Shown: positions 20,701 through 29,592 of the stretch, one piece after another | How the letters are laid out: each line of letters opens with the position of its first letter | How positions within the stretch are numbered: the first letter of the stretch is position 1 | DNA from: Melanocharis versteri | Taxonomy: Eukaryota; Chordata; Aves; Passeriformes; Melanocharitidae | Direction of reading: 5' to 3' | DNA length: 64,000 nt | Assembly (NCBI GenBank): GCA_013397845.1 | Contig: VZTG01006696.1 | Span: 935,921-999,920 of the forward strand | The notes under the pieces: generated by a model | What the model saw: the letters and a program-made list of their open reading frames with translations, nothing else | What the model was told of the DNA's origin: nothing | The model's database searches: none | Position numbers and translations under genes: made by a program

Positions 20701-22906
20701 TGTGTCTCAGTTCTCTAAACTTTTTATGAGGGCTAAACCATGTTTCTCTGGCACTTGTTTGAAGCTTAACTAATTTTATCCAAATCCTCACCAAATTGAT
20801 TGACATGGATGCCCACATTGTCTCTTCCAGACCTCACGATGTGTTGGCCACCCTGCTAAACAACTTGAAAGTACAGGAAAGGCAGAACAGAGTATGTACT
20901 ACAGTAGCAATTGCTATTGTGGCTGAAACATGCTCACCTTTCACAGTGCTGCCTGCACTCATGAATGAATACAGAGTTCCAGAACTGAATGTCCAGAATG
21001 GTGTGTTAAAATCTCTTTCTTTCCTGTTTGAATACATTGGAGAGATGGGAAAAGATTACATTTATGCTGTTACACCATTGCTTGAAGATGCTTTAATGGA
21101 CAGGTGAGTGCACTTCTATGTGTTACCTGTAGACATATTTTTAAGTATATACCTGGTTGTTAATGATAGCAGATGTGTATATTGTCCTTGTTTGCTAAAG
21201 GCTTTAAGTGACCAGCATAGTTTGGAAGCCGTTATTTGCAAACAATTTGGATTATATATGCTCCAATTTTACTGATAATTCTGAAGATTAAAATTATAAA
21301 AGCATCTTCAATGAGTCAAGACTTCTATTAAAACTGCTTTTGATAATTTCTAATATTGGTACTTCTGTGGAATTGGAGTGCAGTAATTTGTCAGAAAACA
21401 CATCTTTTTTCTTTTTACTGATTTTTGATACTCTGCCTCTTGCTGGCAGTAAGTATGGCTTAAAAGTGTTATTAGTGCTTTCAAGAAAAGTGTTATTGAA
21501 AAGAAACACTATGCTTGTCCAATCATGTTGCTTCTAAGTCTAATTTATTAATAGCCTGTTGTTCTCTTTGCAGGGATCTTGTACACAGACAAACAGCCAG
21601 TGCTGTGGTGCAGCACATGTCCCTTGGTGTTTATGGGTTCGGCTGCGAAGATTCCCTTAATCACTTGTTAAATTACGTGTGGCCTAATGTGTTTGAAACC
21701 TCTCCTCACGTCATCCAGGCAGTTATGGGGGCTCTGGAGGGCCTCAGAGTCGCTATTGGGCCCTGCAGGATGTTGCAGTACTGCTTACAGGTATGGCCTT
21801 GTGTGTGCTGGGGCAGCAGAGAGCAGTTCTCAGGCAGGACTTCTTTCCAGGAAACAAAAAAGTCAACTGAAGATGATTTCTAGCAAAGGCAAAACTGGCT
21901 TTTTGTCTCCAAAGTATTATTTAAACATGGTATTCTGTGCCAAGGACTTGAACAGTGGAAACGGACAATAAACAAAGGGTTTGGTACAGGGAGATTGCTG
22001 ATTACATCACAGAACTTGTGTAGAAAGAGCAGGTAACTAAGAGTATCAGTTGACTAAAATCGCCTGGCACTTTGATTTCTAAACTGGAAGCATCTCACAA
22101 ATTTTGAGGATATGAACTAATGACTGGGGAATAAATTAGCTGTGGGAGGAGTTAAGTAACTGGTGAGATAAATAAATAAGAGGATAATAGCCATGGAGTA
22201 ATAGTCATGATTTGTCGTTAGCCAAGAAAAACAGTGAGCCGTTTAGAAGAGTGAAGCACTATAAAACAGTGCTTTGAGTAGAATTTATACTGCTAGATCA
22301 ACACTAGGCAGTTCAGCTTCTATAAATGTGCATGTGGTGGTAAAATCTGAAGGCTCCTTCTCTGTGTAATTGCCTGTGACAGTGGCTGTGTTGGCTGTGG
22401 AATTAAAACTCAAGTAACAGGCGGGGAGCAAGGATTAAGGTAATGCAGGTCAGTGTAGAGAAGGCGTGACAGCATTTTAGTAATAATCTGCAGATAGGAA
22501 ATTTCACACTTTTGCAGTGTGGGGACCTCAGCATGAAGATACTGACATCAGTAGGAAGGTGAAAGTCTCTTGCAGTGTATATTCTTGCAAGTACTGTTTG
22601 TATATTGTTATTAAATATACTGTTTTTCCTAGAGCTTGTATGTTCTGTCTATTTATTAAATGCTTATTTTGCAACACTTGATTAAATTCAATAAAAGACA
22701 TCGGGGCTTTAAGCTTTCATTACATTTTGTTCTGTTCTGTTTTCTAGGGTTTGTTTCACCCTGCCAGAAAAGTCAGAGATGTTTATTGGAAGATCTATAA
22801 TTCAATCTACATCGGATCACAGGATGCTCTGATAGCACATTATCCAAGAATCTATAATGATGAAAAGAACACCTATATTCGTTATGAACTTGATTACATC
22901 TTATAA
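5581..22906 (+). CDS. SF3B1: SF3B1, splicing factor 3b subunit 1 (exons 2-25; exon 1 outside window)
   Basis: This is the largest SF3b subunit of the U2 snRNP in the nucleus. It clamps the branch-site/U2 duplex during spliceosome assembly and is the target of pladienolide-type compounds. Twenty-four exons join without a frame break: 5581-5747, 7692-7793, 8480-8594, 10429-10508, 11666-11833, 11991-12225, 12987-13199, 13599-13720, 14359-14556, 14648-14749, 16052-16231, 16654-16740, 16868-17138, 17416-17561, 17649-17795, 17976-18101, 18484-18705, 18957-19139, 19232-19343, 19430-19550, 19832-19963, 20831-21103, 21574-21790, 22748-22906. Adding the expected 28-nt exon 1 gives 1301 codons. The N-terminal third is disordered, with TP motifs and tryptophan U2AF-ligand motifs ([29 protein letters not shown]). 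From about residue 480 to the end come the HEAT repeats. All introns are GT-AG. Three residues are missing relative to the human protein as I recall it. Recognition is essentially certain from near-identity with the vertebrate protein. Confidence 0.98.
5901..6640 (-). mobile_element. CR1 LINE, 5'-truncated, minus orientation (SF3B1 intron 2)
   Basis: Read on the + strand it starts with the reverse complement of the CR1 3' end ('atcataaaatggtttgggtt', 'gtaagagaccttaaagat'). It continues through familiar CR1 text such as 'cagggatggggcatccacag', 'cttctctgagcaacctgtgc' and 'ttctcttctccaggctgaac'. On the minus strand a residual ORF2 C-terminus is visible near 6250 ([20 protein letters not shown]), matching the CR1 pattern LEKRRLRGDL-, but it is broken elsewhere. 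It is about 740 bp, truncated at its 5' end like most CR1 copies, and inactive. The upper boundary after ~6570 is uncertain. Confidence 0.9.
7692..7793 (+). CDS. SF3B1: SF3B1 exon 3
   Basis: It spans AG at 7690-7691 to donor GTACGT (7794) and is 102 nt in phase 0. It encodes [20 protein letters not shown] through IPQSTEQ. The human exon reads YSSSTS as I recall, so this copy is one codon shorter with a Pro. Intron 3 (7794-8479) shows nothing else. Confidence 0.97.
8480..8594 (+). CDS. SF3B1: SF3B1 exon 4
   Basis: It runs from acceptor 'gcttttcag' to donor GTAATT (8595) and ends in phase 1. It encodes [20 protein letters not shown] through PERLDPFAD plus the first base of Gly. Gln and Met replace the human Pro and Thr (HRPPK, HRRTM) that I remember. 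The next intron contains the candidate alternative exon at 10060. Confidence 0.97.
10032..10059 (+). promoter_or_regulatory. SF3B1: Branch-point-like TACTAAT and acceptor of the candidate alternative exon
   Basis: TACTAAT (10032-10038) nearly matches the optimal branch-point heptamer. Its branch adenosine at 10037 lies 22 nt before the acceptor G at 10059. The tract between is purine-containing (taaagagata), so the pyrimidine tract is weak although the branch site is strong. That pairing suits an exon whose use depends on branch-site recognition by U2/SF3B1 itself. The functional role is inference. Confidence 0.45.
10060..10115 (+). other. SF3B1: Candidate alternative (poison) exon in SF3B1 intron 4
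   Basis: After acceptor 'attttctag' at 10051-10059, exon 4's last G joins to give Gly-Phe-Tyr-Ser-Ala-Ala and then TGA at 10077-10079. I recall the human short SF3B1 isoform (144 residues) ending ...FADGFYSAA. This exon would give the same end at 143 residues. The stretch after the stop is purine-rich and enhancer-like. Possible donors are GTGTAC at 10114 and GTACGT at 10116, so the 3' boundary is uncertain. It could also serve as a terminal exon, but I see no AATAAA close downstream. Inclusion would truncate the protein and, if spliced onward, should trigger nonsense-mediated decay. Confidence 0.65.
10429..10508 (+). CDS. SF3B1: SF3B1 exon 5
   Basis: It runs from acceptor 'tgttctcttctgcag' to the weaker donor GTGTGT (10509). 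It is 80 nt, phase 1 in and phase 0 out. It encodes (G)[20 protein letters not shown] then HLTKEE. Intron 5 (10509-11665) is AT-rich with nothing recognised. Confidence 0.97.
11666..11833 (+). CDS. SF3B1: SF3B1 exon 6 (first U2AF-ligand motif)
   Basis: It spans acceptor 'cttttgaacag' to donor GTAATG (11834), 168 nt in phase 0, residues 165-220. It carries a basic stretch with a U2AF-ligand motif, [10 protein letters not shown], with Trp198 corresponding to human Trp200. It ends in [10 protein letters not shown]. One Ala of the human GAAAS run is missing. Intron 6 is only 157 bp. Confidence 0.97.
11991..12225 (+). CDS. SF3B1: SF3B1 exon 7 (TP-motif region)
   Basis: It spans acceptor 'ttgtgttgtgtag' to donor GTATTT (12226), 235 nt, phase 0 to 1. 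It is rich in Thr-Pro motifs ([40 protein letters not shown]). These motifs are CDK phosphorylation sites in the known protein. It includes the Trp motifs LRWDE, KIWDP and KNRWDET. GRD replaces human GRGD, one codon shorter. The exon is clearly more GC-rich than its introns. Confidence 0.97.
12987..13199 (+). CDS. SF3B1: SF3B1 exon 8
   Basis: It spans acceptor 'gttcttccttag' to donor GTAAGC (13200), 213 nt. It encodes [20 protein letters not shown] through [12 protein letters not shown] and [14 protein letters not shown], with further TP motifs and a U2AF-ligand motif. Introns 7 (12226-12986) and 8 (13200-13598) hold nothing recognised. Confidence 0.97.
13599..13720 (+). CDS. SF3B1: SF3B1 exon 9
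   Basis: It spans acceptor 'tttgaatatag' to donor GTAATT (13721), 122 nt. It encodes [20 protein letters not shown] through [12 protein letters not shown], about residues 370-410. This lies in the segment of the known protein that binds SF3B6/p14. Intron 9 is 13721-14358. Confidence 0.97.
14359..14556 (+). CDS. SF3B1: SF3B1 exon 10
   Basis: It spans acceptor 'cttccttccttag' to donor GTAAAG (14557), 198 nt in phase 0, residues 411-476. It encodes [20 protein letters not shown] to [10 protein letters not shown]. Intron 10 is very short (91 bp). Confidence 0.97.
14648..14749 (+). CDS. SF3B1: SF3B1 exon 11 (start of the HEAT domain)
   Basis: It spans acceptor 'tatttgtag' to donor GTAAGA (14750), 102 nt, residues 477-510. 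It encodes [20 protein letters not shown] then [14 protein letters not shown]. Intron 11 (14750-16051) contains a solo LTR. Confidence 0.97.
14875..15432 (-). mobile_element. Solo LTR of an avian endogenous retrovirus (ERVL-like), minus orientation
   Basis: The element begins TGTGGTTAAACCCCAGCTG on the + strand and ends ...CAGCCAAAACAGCACA, with TG...CA termini. Its body matches by memory a common avian LTR: 'ccctgtgttatcagcactgt', 'ctgactctctgtaagccctg' and 'ggtggggtggggtgagaggc'. Read on the minus strand, a TATA-like 'gcatataagcc' (near 15160) lies mid-element, so its own transcription would run antisense to SF3B1. No internal retroviral genes remain. I could not find a clear target-site duplication, so the insertion is old. 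The subfamily name is not assigned. Confidence 0.7.
15553..15570. repeat. Poly-T tract
   Basis: An uninterrupted run of 18 T lies in SF3B1 intron 11 between the LTR and exon 12. It is a simple homopolymer, liable to length polymorphism and assembly error. Confidence 0.9.
16052..16231 (+). CDS. SF3B1: SF3B1 exon 12
   Basis: It spans acceptor 'ctggttttgttcag' to the weak donor GTCTGT (16232), 180 nt in phase 0, residues 511-570. It encodes [20 protein letters not shown] through [15 protein letters not shown]-repeat helices. Intron 12 (16232-16653) shows at most a faint CR1-like scrap near 16430. Confidence 0.97.
16654..16740 (+). CDS. SF3B1: SF3B1 exon 13
   Basis: It spans acceptor 'gtttacctttttcag' to donor GTGAGA (16741), 87 nt, residues 571-599. 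It encodes [20 protein letters not shown] then REIISNLAK. Intron 13 is 127 bp. Confidence 0.97.
16868..17138 (+). CDS. SF3B1: SF3B1 exon 14 (hotspot exon)
   Basis: It spans acceptor 'tttttcctgcag' to an optimal donor GTAAGT (17139), 271 nt, phase 0 to 1. It encodes [20 protein letters not shown] to RSLVEIIEH. Positions equivalent to the human cancer hotspots all have the normal residues: Arg622 (human R625), His659 (H662) and Lys663 (K666). Intron 14 is 277 bp. Confidence 0.97.
17416..17561 (+). CDS. SF3B1: SF3B1 exon 15 (K700-equivalent codon)
   Basis: It spans acceptor 'ctactgtcttgcag' to donor GTAAAT (17562), 146 nt. It encodes [20 protein letters not shown] to [11 protein letters not shown]. 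Lys697 (AAA at 17436-17438) is the equivalent of human K700, the main hotspot. Intron 15 is only 87 bp. Confidence 0.97.
17649..17795 (+). CDS. SF3B1: SF3B1 exon 16
   Basis: It spans acceptor 'gcatttaaatag' to donor GTACGT (17796), 147 nt in phase 0, residues 739-787. It encodes [20 protein letters not shown] to EEMKKIVLK. Intron 16 is 180 bp and has an A/C-rich stretch (17861-17940). Confidence 0.97.
17976..18101 (+). CDS. SF3B1: SF3B1 exon 17
   Basis: It spans acceptor 'gtttcctgtcag' to donor GTATTT (18102), 126 nt, residues 788-829. It encodes [20 protein letters not shown] to ALDRRNYRQ. Intron 17 is 18102-18483. Confidence 0.97.
18484..18705 (+). CDS. SF3B1: SF3B1 exon 18
   Basis: It spans acceptor 'catttctgtatttcag' to donor GTACGG (18706), 222 nt, residues 830-903. 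It encodes [20 protein letters not shown] to YAFQEQTTE. Intron 18 is 251 bp. Confidence 0.97.
18957..19139 (+). CDS. SF3B1: SF3B1 exon 19
   Basis: It spans acceptor 'gtttttgccctcag' to donor GTATGG (19140), 183 nt, residues 904-964. It encodes [20 protein letters not shown] to VVMKTCQE. Intron 19 is 92 bp. Confidence 0.97.
19232..19343 (+). CDS. SF3B1: SF3B1 exon 20
   Basis: It spans acceptor 'ttacttggttgtag' to donor GTATGT (19344), 112 nt, phase 0 to 1. It encodes [20 protein letters not shown] to LKAIVNVI. Intron 20 is 86 bp. Confidence 0.97.
19430..19550 (+). CDS. SF3B1: SF3B1 exon 21
   Basis: It spans acceptor 'ttgaattcaatag' to donor GTAAGC (19551), 121 nt. It encodes [20 protein letters not shown] to [10 protein letters not shown]. 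Intron 21 is 281 bp. Confidence 0.97.
19832..19963 (+). CDS. SF3B1: SF3B1 exon 22
   Basis: It spans acceptor 'tttattctctttcag' to optimal donor GTAAGT (19964), 132 nt. It encodes [20 protein letters not shown] to [11 protein letters not shown]. This is near the PHF5A/drug pocket in the known structure. Intron 22 (19964-20830) shows nothing recognised. Confidence 0.97.
20831..21103 (+). CDS. SF3B1: SF3B1 exon 23
   Basis: It spans acceptor 'cattgtctcttccag' to donor GTGAGT (21104), 273 nt, residues 1086-1176. It encodes [20 protein letters not shown] to [10 protein letters not shown]. The Val in NRVCTT is the normal residue of the human drug-site region (V1078), from memory. Intron 23 is 470 bp. 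Confidence 0.97.
21574..21790 (+). CDS. SF3B1: SF3B1 exon 24
   Basis: It spans acceptor 'gttctctttgcag' to donor GTATGG (21791), 217 nt. It encodes [20 protein letters not shown] to [11 protein letters not shown]. Intron 24 (21791-22747) shows nothing recognised. Confidence 0.97.
22748..22906 (+). CDS. SF3B1: SF3B1 exon 25, C-terminus and stop
   Basis: It begins after acceptor 'gttctgttttctag' and ends at TAA (22904-22906). It encodes [20 protein letters not shown] to IRYELDYIL, the conserved end of the protein. NDEKN replaces the human NDDKN I remember. Confidence 0.98.
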   Translation, partial: GLFHPARKVRDVYWKIYNSIYIGSQDALIAHYPRIYNDEKNTYIRYELDYIL

Positions 22907-23225
22907 TCCTCTTGTTCAGTTGTTTGTGTTTAATGCACAGCTGTTGTTCAGTTAAATGCTTCAGATTTCATGATGTAAAATTTTAAAATTTTGGAGATCA
23001 GTGTAGAGCTGGTCAGAGGCAGAGCTAGGTATCCAGTAGCATGATTTTTTAAATATGTCCTTGTTTTTTGATGTTAAACAGTTAAAGCCAGTAGTGACCA
23101 ACAAAACAGTGATTACAATGTACTGGAGGGATTTTGTTTTGGATCCATCTTTATGAAGATTTAGATTTCATTCCTTGTGTTTAATGGGGAAGTTTATTTG
23201 AGAAATAAACATTTGTGTATAAAAA
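22907..23225 (+). other. SF3B1: SF3B1 3' UTR (proximal form)
   Basis: AT-rich sequence runs from the stop codon to an expected cleavage site about 15-20 nt after AATAAA at 23204-23209. The exact end is not visible from sequence alone. Confidence 0.7.
23204..23209 (+). terminator. SF3B1: Proximal polyadenylation signal of SF3B1
   Basis: A canonical AATAAA lies ~300 bases after the stop. It is followed by a GT-rich stretch (23231-23245) of the kind that binds the cleavage machinery. Confidence 0.75.
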
Positions 23226-26200
23226 CTAATTTGTGTGTGGTTTTTGGACAGAGGGGCTTGTAAAATGAGTCCCTTTGGATTAAGTATTTGTTCATGTAAT
23301 AAATAGGTGGTATAAACATTTTAACCCTTTTTGTCATCCACTAGCTTTTGAATAAATAAGAAAAATGTACCAACTGTAGTTAACGTGTGTATCTTTGTCA
23401 TGCAATAATGTAGCTGTAGCATGGCTGATGGTTGTAGTAGTATCAGTTTATTTTAATGGAAAAAGTAGTATTTAATTTCTTGTTGTTACTGCTTCATATG
23501 CAGTATCCTGGTGGATATGGCTTGTTAAATTTTCAGAAGTTAAGCAGTTTTATTGTAAATGGCATTTGTAAAATCAGTTGTGAAAGTTATGCATATTGGT
23601 CATACTGTGTTTAAAAAGCCAGATATTTATAGGCTGTGCTATAATTCCATTAAAGAACTAGGAAAGTTAAGTCCCCAGCACCTTAGGTGAGGCAGTTTCT
23701 AAGAAAAGCATTCTATTGTCTCATTTGCTTTTTGCCTTTTGTGTGTGTACTACAAAGAAAAAGGTCTTGCTATCTGGCAGTAAACCACCTAAACCCCAAG
23801 GATAAATGATTTTGGTAGTAGAGTGCATTATCCCATGTTTGTAAGGTAGCAGGAGGCAGTAGCTGGCTATCAGACAGGTTGTTCTGCGAGTCCTTTACTG
23901 GAGTGATTCATTTCCATCTTACCAAGTTCAATGCAGTGGTGTTATCTGACTTCTCTGCTGTTTTACATAAATGTGAGAGTCTTTAACTGTTTAGCATTAA
24001 GAAAATTTCATCCTACCTTTCAGGGCCTAAGTTTTTGTTAAAGGTTTAGTGTGGCACAAAAGCAACTTGAGACCCTTTTGTTAATAAAGGTACTGATTCA
24101 TTAGGAAAGGAGAAAAGTGGCTTTTTTCAACAGTGAGTTGTATTCCAAAACTTAAGTAAAAACCAGCAACTTCTTGAAGTCTTTATTGCTGAACTGTTTT
24201 CTCTGAGAATAAGGTGCATTCTAGTCTGTTTCTAGTGCTTTGTCTCTGAACAGTATTGTTTGTATTACAGATAGCCTTCCATCTTCATTGCTTCAGTAGT
24301 TCTGCAAGACAGAACCAAGCAGGTACCAGTAGAGAGGGAGGAGGGCTGAAAAAAAGCACTGAGTTTTGAGAGATGAGCCAAAAGAGAGCTCTGAAACAGG
24401 TAGGAATGGATGGTGGCTCCTGACTTCTAGATGTGTCTCAGCAAGTTCATTATTCTTAGAAATAAGTAAAATTGCAACGATTTTCTCAAGGTGGAGGGGA
24501 GCAACTTGAAATTGTTCTCATTTTTGTATTTTTCGAGGTCATCACTTTTAAATCTCAGAAATACTTTCATAAGTCTTTTTGAGGAAGGTGCAATGTTTCC
24601 TTTGTTTCCTGAGAAAGAGGGAAAGGGGGGAGAGAACTGTTTGATGAAACAGAATTGTACAGAAAACTGTGATGTTCATGTTGGGGTTTTTTGCCATTTC
24701 AAGTATCTGGTATGAAATCAGGTTTGAAGTGGCAGTATTTAAGTGCAGTTCTTGATACTCATAGTTATCAGGAAGCATTTTTGTCCTTTTTGATACTTTG
24801 TGGATCTCTGGAACTCTTACTAAAGAGGCCATCTCTGGGTCATAGACTGATGTGATTTTCTGGGAGCCCAGCAGCTCATAAAGGATTTTGCTTTTGTTGT
24901 TTGGCAGCCACACTGAGTTTTATTCAGCACAGGACAATAAAAGAGGAAATTTGGGGGAAATAACTAACTACCTAGATATACTAGTATGACATCTGTCCAC
25001 CTGTAGACAAACATGTTTTTTTTCCAGTACTAACTAAAGTCATTAATAAATGGGAGAGTTTTGTTCTGAGGTGGTGGCTGGTGCTCACCTGCAGACTTCT
25101 GGTTCTGGACAGCAACAACCAAAGAGTTTAAATGAATGGAAGGATTTGGATCACTACTATTTAAATTCCATTGATGGATAATTAATTGTGCCATTATTGT
25201 AGAAAAACAGGCAAAGTGAACAAAACATCTGCTGTTCTGCTGCTTGTTTATAAAATGAGAGACATGCCATGGCTTGGCAACTGAGAAGTTAACCTTGTCG
25301 CAGAATTAGTGTGGTATTTGATAAATACAAGTAACAAGCATAAAATCTGAATGTCCAGACAATCCCTCAACTTCCTTATTTAGGTTTCTTTTGAAGGGAA
25401 CCAAGTTCCTTTCCAGTTGTCCTCCAAACCCCTTTCTGGATTTACATAGAGCTCCTAACTTGGACAGAAGCTTCACTGACAGCCGATTCTCCTGAACAGG
25501 CTCATCCAGTATGCAGAAAGAGGTGGAGGCACGTATAAGAAAAAAAGAAGGTATGTGATTTTTTATTTAAATCTGTTTTTTGAAATTAATTACAATTATG
25601 CATTTGGATAGGGGCAGTGAATTAGGAGAATGTAAGCCATGCTTCTTTGGGCCCTTCCTAGTTCAGAATACAATATTTTACCACTTAATGTGGGTTCTGA
25701 TTGCATCTGATTTTTTTTTTTGTTTGTTCTTTTTAATAGAAAAAAGGATGTGACAGTTGTATATACCTACATTTCCTTACAGTCTAAACTTCTCCATCAA
25801 AGGATGCCCATGCCCCTTTACAGCTTGAGCTGATGGAGATAAAATTAGCCAAGGCTAGCAGTTATCCTTAAGGTATGCTAATCTTAAAAGTTTGGGAGAA
25901 TTTTTTTGGTTCATCCAAGCTTCTCTCTGAGAGCAACTGAAGATAAAGATTTAAAGTTTCCTCAATTTTATGTTTGGTTTTAGCTGCATTTTATTGCTTA
26001 TACTTCTGTGACTTCTGCTCTAATTTCACACACATACACCACCTTTGCTCCCACTGTTCTGATTCAGTTGTACCCATTTTGCTTGTAACTCATTTATCCA
26101 TGGATCTCTCTACTCTGCATCTCTCACCTCATTTTCTGCCCTGGAAGCTGCACTCTTACCCCTGTGTCAGACTTCCTTTGACCCTATGTGTCTTGGCACA

Positions 26201-29200
26201 TTAGCAGTGGCGGCAGTGAGAGCACTGAAGAGAAATCCTCCCAATCTCCTGTTTGCCCTTGCAACTGCAACAGTTCCTGGATGTGTGGAAAATCACTCAC
26301 TGCTGGAAAAGTCACACTCTGATTCTGCTGCTCAGGCCGTGCCAGGTACAGGGGGGTCTGGAAGAACCCAGCTGCCAAAATTTTAATTGTTCTGGAAAAT
26401 ACTAGGGAGTACAGTGTGCAAATATAGTCTGGTCTTTCTGGCCCAGCCTGAGCTACAGGGGCTCTTCCTCTGCCAAGCAAAGTGGAGATGGAGCCTGTTC
26501 CGTGGCTTTTTACATTCAGTTTCTTGATCTCCTAGTGGAGTCATTGTAGGTGTCAGGTGGAGTTGGTCACAGTGTTCTGTCCAGACAAGGAAATGGGATG
26601 CAAAGTTACTGAAGTGCTATGTTTTCTGTGATGGTCTTTTCTGTGTGCCTCCAGAGGGAACATTGCAAAGCTTATTTCCAAGCACAGCAGACCTTCTAGC
26701 CTGAGCTGCTGCTTGAGGCAGAGTTAACGAGTTCAGATTCATAAATAAAGGTTTGCAGGTAACCCTGAAAGTATTTTGCTGGTTGTTACAGACCTAAGGT
26801 CAAGTTGAATTCACCTTTTTTCAGAGGTCCTAAGATGGCTTAAGGAGTGGCAGTTGTTTTCACAAGATCAGAATTTTGATGTCTAGAAGAAGGTTTTGAG
26901 GTTTTTTGACAGAATTTCAAAGAATTATGCAGCCAACTACAAATGCGATAATTTTTAAGTAAAATTGCATATGAGTCGTCAGTTTTCAGCCAGACTCCCA
27001 ACATTTTGTTCTTGTCAACGAAGTAATTTCACTCTCTGAAAAATGGTTGATTATGAAGTAGCTTCTGACATGTTACGAAAGGTTGGAGCTTGGTATGGTT
27101 GTAATAAACAGAATGATCATAACAATAAATGCTAGGAATCATTAAGAATGCTATCACTGTGGCATACATTCTGTTTACTGGCTTCACAGGCAAACTAAAC
27201 CAAAGTGTTTTCCTTATCAATTTTACAGCCATGTGATGCCCAGAGATTACATGGCACAAGTTCTCTTTTCTGTTATTTTTTTACAAGTTTGTTTCTTAAA
27301 ACCACTTTTTAAAACCTTTTGGTGCAATGACTGTTGTGAAATCAAATTTCAGCCAGTATTGCATCACACTGATAATTCTACATATTTTTCTCCAAGCTAA
27401 GCAACATATTTTCCCTCAGTTTAAGCTGCTGTAATGAATACCCTCATTACTAATAGACTGGGGTGGAACGGGAAACAGCTTTCAAATTTTGTTTCTTCAC
27501 TAAATGTGGGAAGTGTTGATATACAAGTAAAGTGATTGCCTGTTACTTAATGTACATCTGTGAACCAACTGCGAAATCTCACCCTTTGTCAGTTTAATAA
27601 AGTGGGAGAGGTAAATGTGAGAGTCTCTGATCCAAAGTATAAATGTGTACATCAGTGTGATGCCATATGCTGAGGCTTGAATGTCACCAGTAGGAATGGA
27701 AAGATTTCTGCTCCCGCTGGCCTCCAGTGGTTCCTCTGACCTGTGTGGTTTGAAGTGCAGTGCTCCCTGCACTCCCCTCCCAGCTGTACCCCTGGAAACC
27801 ATGGTAGGGCTTCTAAAGACTGCTGAGAAGCCTGATGAAGAGATCCAGCACACCACTGGGTAAGGAATGCTGCTTCTTCACTCCTAACATGAGCCCCAGG
27901 CCAAATGTTCAGGAAGTTATGAATAAGCTGTTCCATTTGTAGGCTAAACAGCAGCAAATATTTTATGAATTCTGAATAAATGAGGAGGGAGTAAATTAAT
28001 GGACCTGATCTATTTATCCCAAGATTGCATCAGATGGATCTCAAAACAGTTACTGTGACTTAGTGTGACTGTCAATTACTAGTGGTCATAATCAGAGTTT
28101 TGGGTTTTCTTAAAGCTTGCTTTCTTGATGAAAAGAGGTTTTGTTTGTTTGCTTGTTTGTTTTAAAAATCATCTCCAGAATCTACACACATTTGTTTCTT
28201 CACGTGAAATCTGTTCCTCTCAGAGGTAGGAGGCATTCTGGTCACCTTGATAGACAAATGTTTCTTTGTTTTATTAGCAACCATCTTCTGCACTGAGCTG
28301 GCCAATAAAATTCTTCAATGAGCTGTGCAAGTCATTCCCCTTGTGCCCCATTTCCTCTGAGGGCTTGTGTTTCTTGCTGAAGAATGCCATCTTTCACTGG
28401 TCCTGCTGCTCTGAGCCAGTGGTTTCTGTTAAAACCATCCCTGATCCAAGCCTGGGAATCAGCTCGCCCTTTGCTGTTGGTTCCTGGCTGTTGATTGAGA
28501 CCAGATGTGACAGCTGTTCACCACCGTGGGGTGACAGGGTCTGAGGTGACTTATTTCTAGACTTCTCTTAGGTAACTTTAGAAACAGTGACCTTCAATCC
28601 CTGCCTGTCATCCAAAACAGTAGAACAGAACTGTGTTCAAATAGTGATTTTGCTTTGAAAGCTATACATTTTTGTCTCTGTTGAACTCTTAAGTCTCCAA
28701 GGATCTGCAGGTCTCGAGCCCAGCTGATAAAAGGAATTCAACTGGCCATTTATTATTTTAGCTAATAAAAGAGGATATTGTATATTAACTTTTTCACATT
28801 CCAAGGCACTAACAACAGAATGAAGGTTAAAGGTGTCTGATATTCACAATTAAAGAATGGAGCCTTTGTTTTTAGCACAGTATGCAGCTGAGACAGAAGG
28901 AATATGGCAGGAAATGAAAACCAGGTGGGTTGAGTTTCAGTTTTTAAGACCAAAGAAATGACCTTCAGAAAAGGCTGTTTTCTCACTCAATGAAAGTTAG
29001 TTAAATATATACAAAAACATTTAATTATCTCTACATTGGTTTGCAGATGTTTCTGTACGTGTATCTTATATTTCCACAGAATTAGTACGATGATGTGTAG
29101 ATTAGACTCTAAAACCCTCCTGAGACAGAGGTAGAGCTTTCTGTAACATTAAGTCCTAAGTTCATTTTGTCAAGATTGGGAGGTACATAATATTCAGTGA

Positions 29201-29294
29201 GTGCAGGCAATTTTTTACTCACTTCAATCTGTATACAAATGTTAATGTTAATGTTGCTGTAATACCATTACCAGTTACATGATAGTACCAATCT
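23226..29294. other. Gene-poor DNA after SF3B1, possible extended 3' UTR at its start
   Basis: I recognise no exon, RNA gene or clear repeat here. The first ~1.7 kb is AT-rich and could be a longer SF3B1 3' UTR ending near AATAAA at 24936-24941. I recall that human SF3B1 also has mRNAs with a UTR of a few kb. The remainder is ordinary intergenic-looking DNA. Confidence 0.45.
23298..23356 (+). terminator. Two further AATAAA hexamers (23298-23303, 23351-23356)
   Basis: Two more canonical polyadenylation hexamers lie within 150 bases of the first. They could give slightly longer SF3B1 mRNAs. AT-rich DNA also yields such hexamers by chance. Confidence 0.4.
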
Positions 29295-29592
29295 TCATAG
29301 ACTGATGGAGCGGTTTGGGTTGGAAGGGACCTTAAAGATCATCTAGTCCCCCTGCTGTGGGAAAGAATACCTTCCACTAGACCAGGTTCCTCAGAGATTC
29401 ATCCAACTTTGAACGCTTCCAGGGGCTGGGGCATCTACAACTTCTCTGGGAGCCCTGTTCCAGTGCCTCACCACCTTCATAGGTGCCCTCTTTCAGTTAA
29501 AAGCCATTCCCTCTTGTCCTATCATTCCATCCCCTTGTAAAAAGTCCTTCTGCAGCTTAAAAGTCCCTTTCCAGTTTGTGTAGGTACCTTAA
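29295..29592 (-). mobile_element. CR1 LINE 3' fragment, minus orientation
   Basis: On the + strand it reads 'cggtttgggttggaagggac', 'cttaaagatcatctagtccc' and later 'cagtgcctcaccaccttcat'. This is the reverse complement of the CR1 3' end. About 300 bp remain, 5'-truncated. It is less diverged than the copy at 4.4 kb. Confidence 0.88.

Noticed and set aside
27681..27863. A 60-codon + strand frame ending next to GTAAGG
   Set aside because: The donor-like site is the only support. There is no convincing acceptor pair and no similarity to any protein I know.
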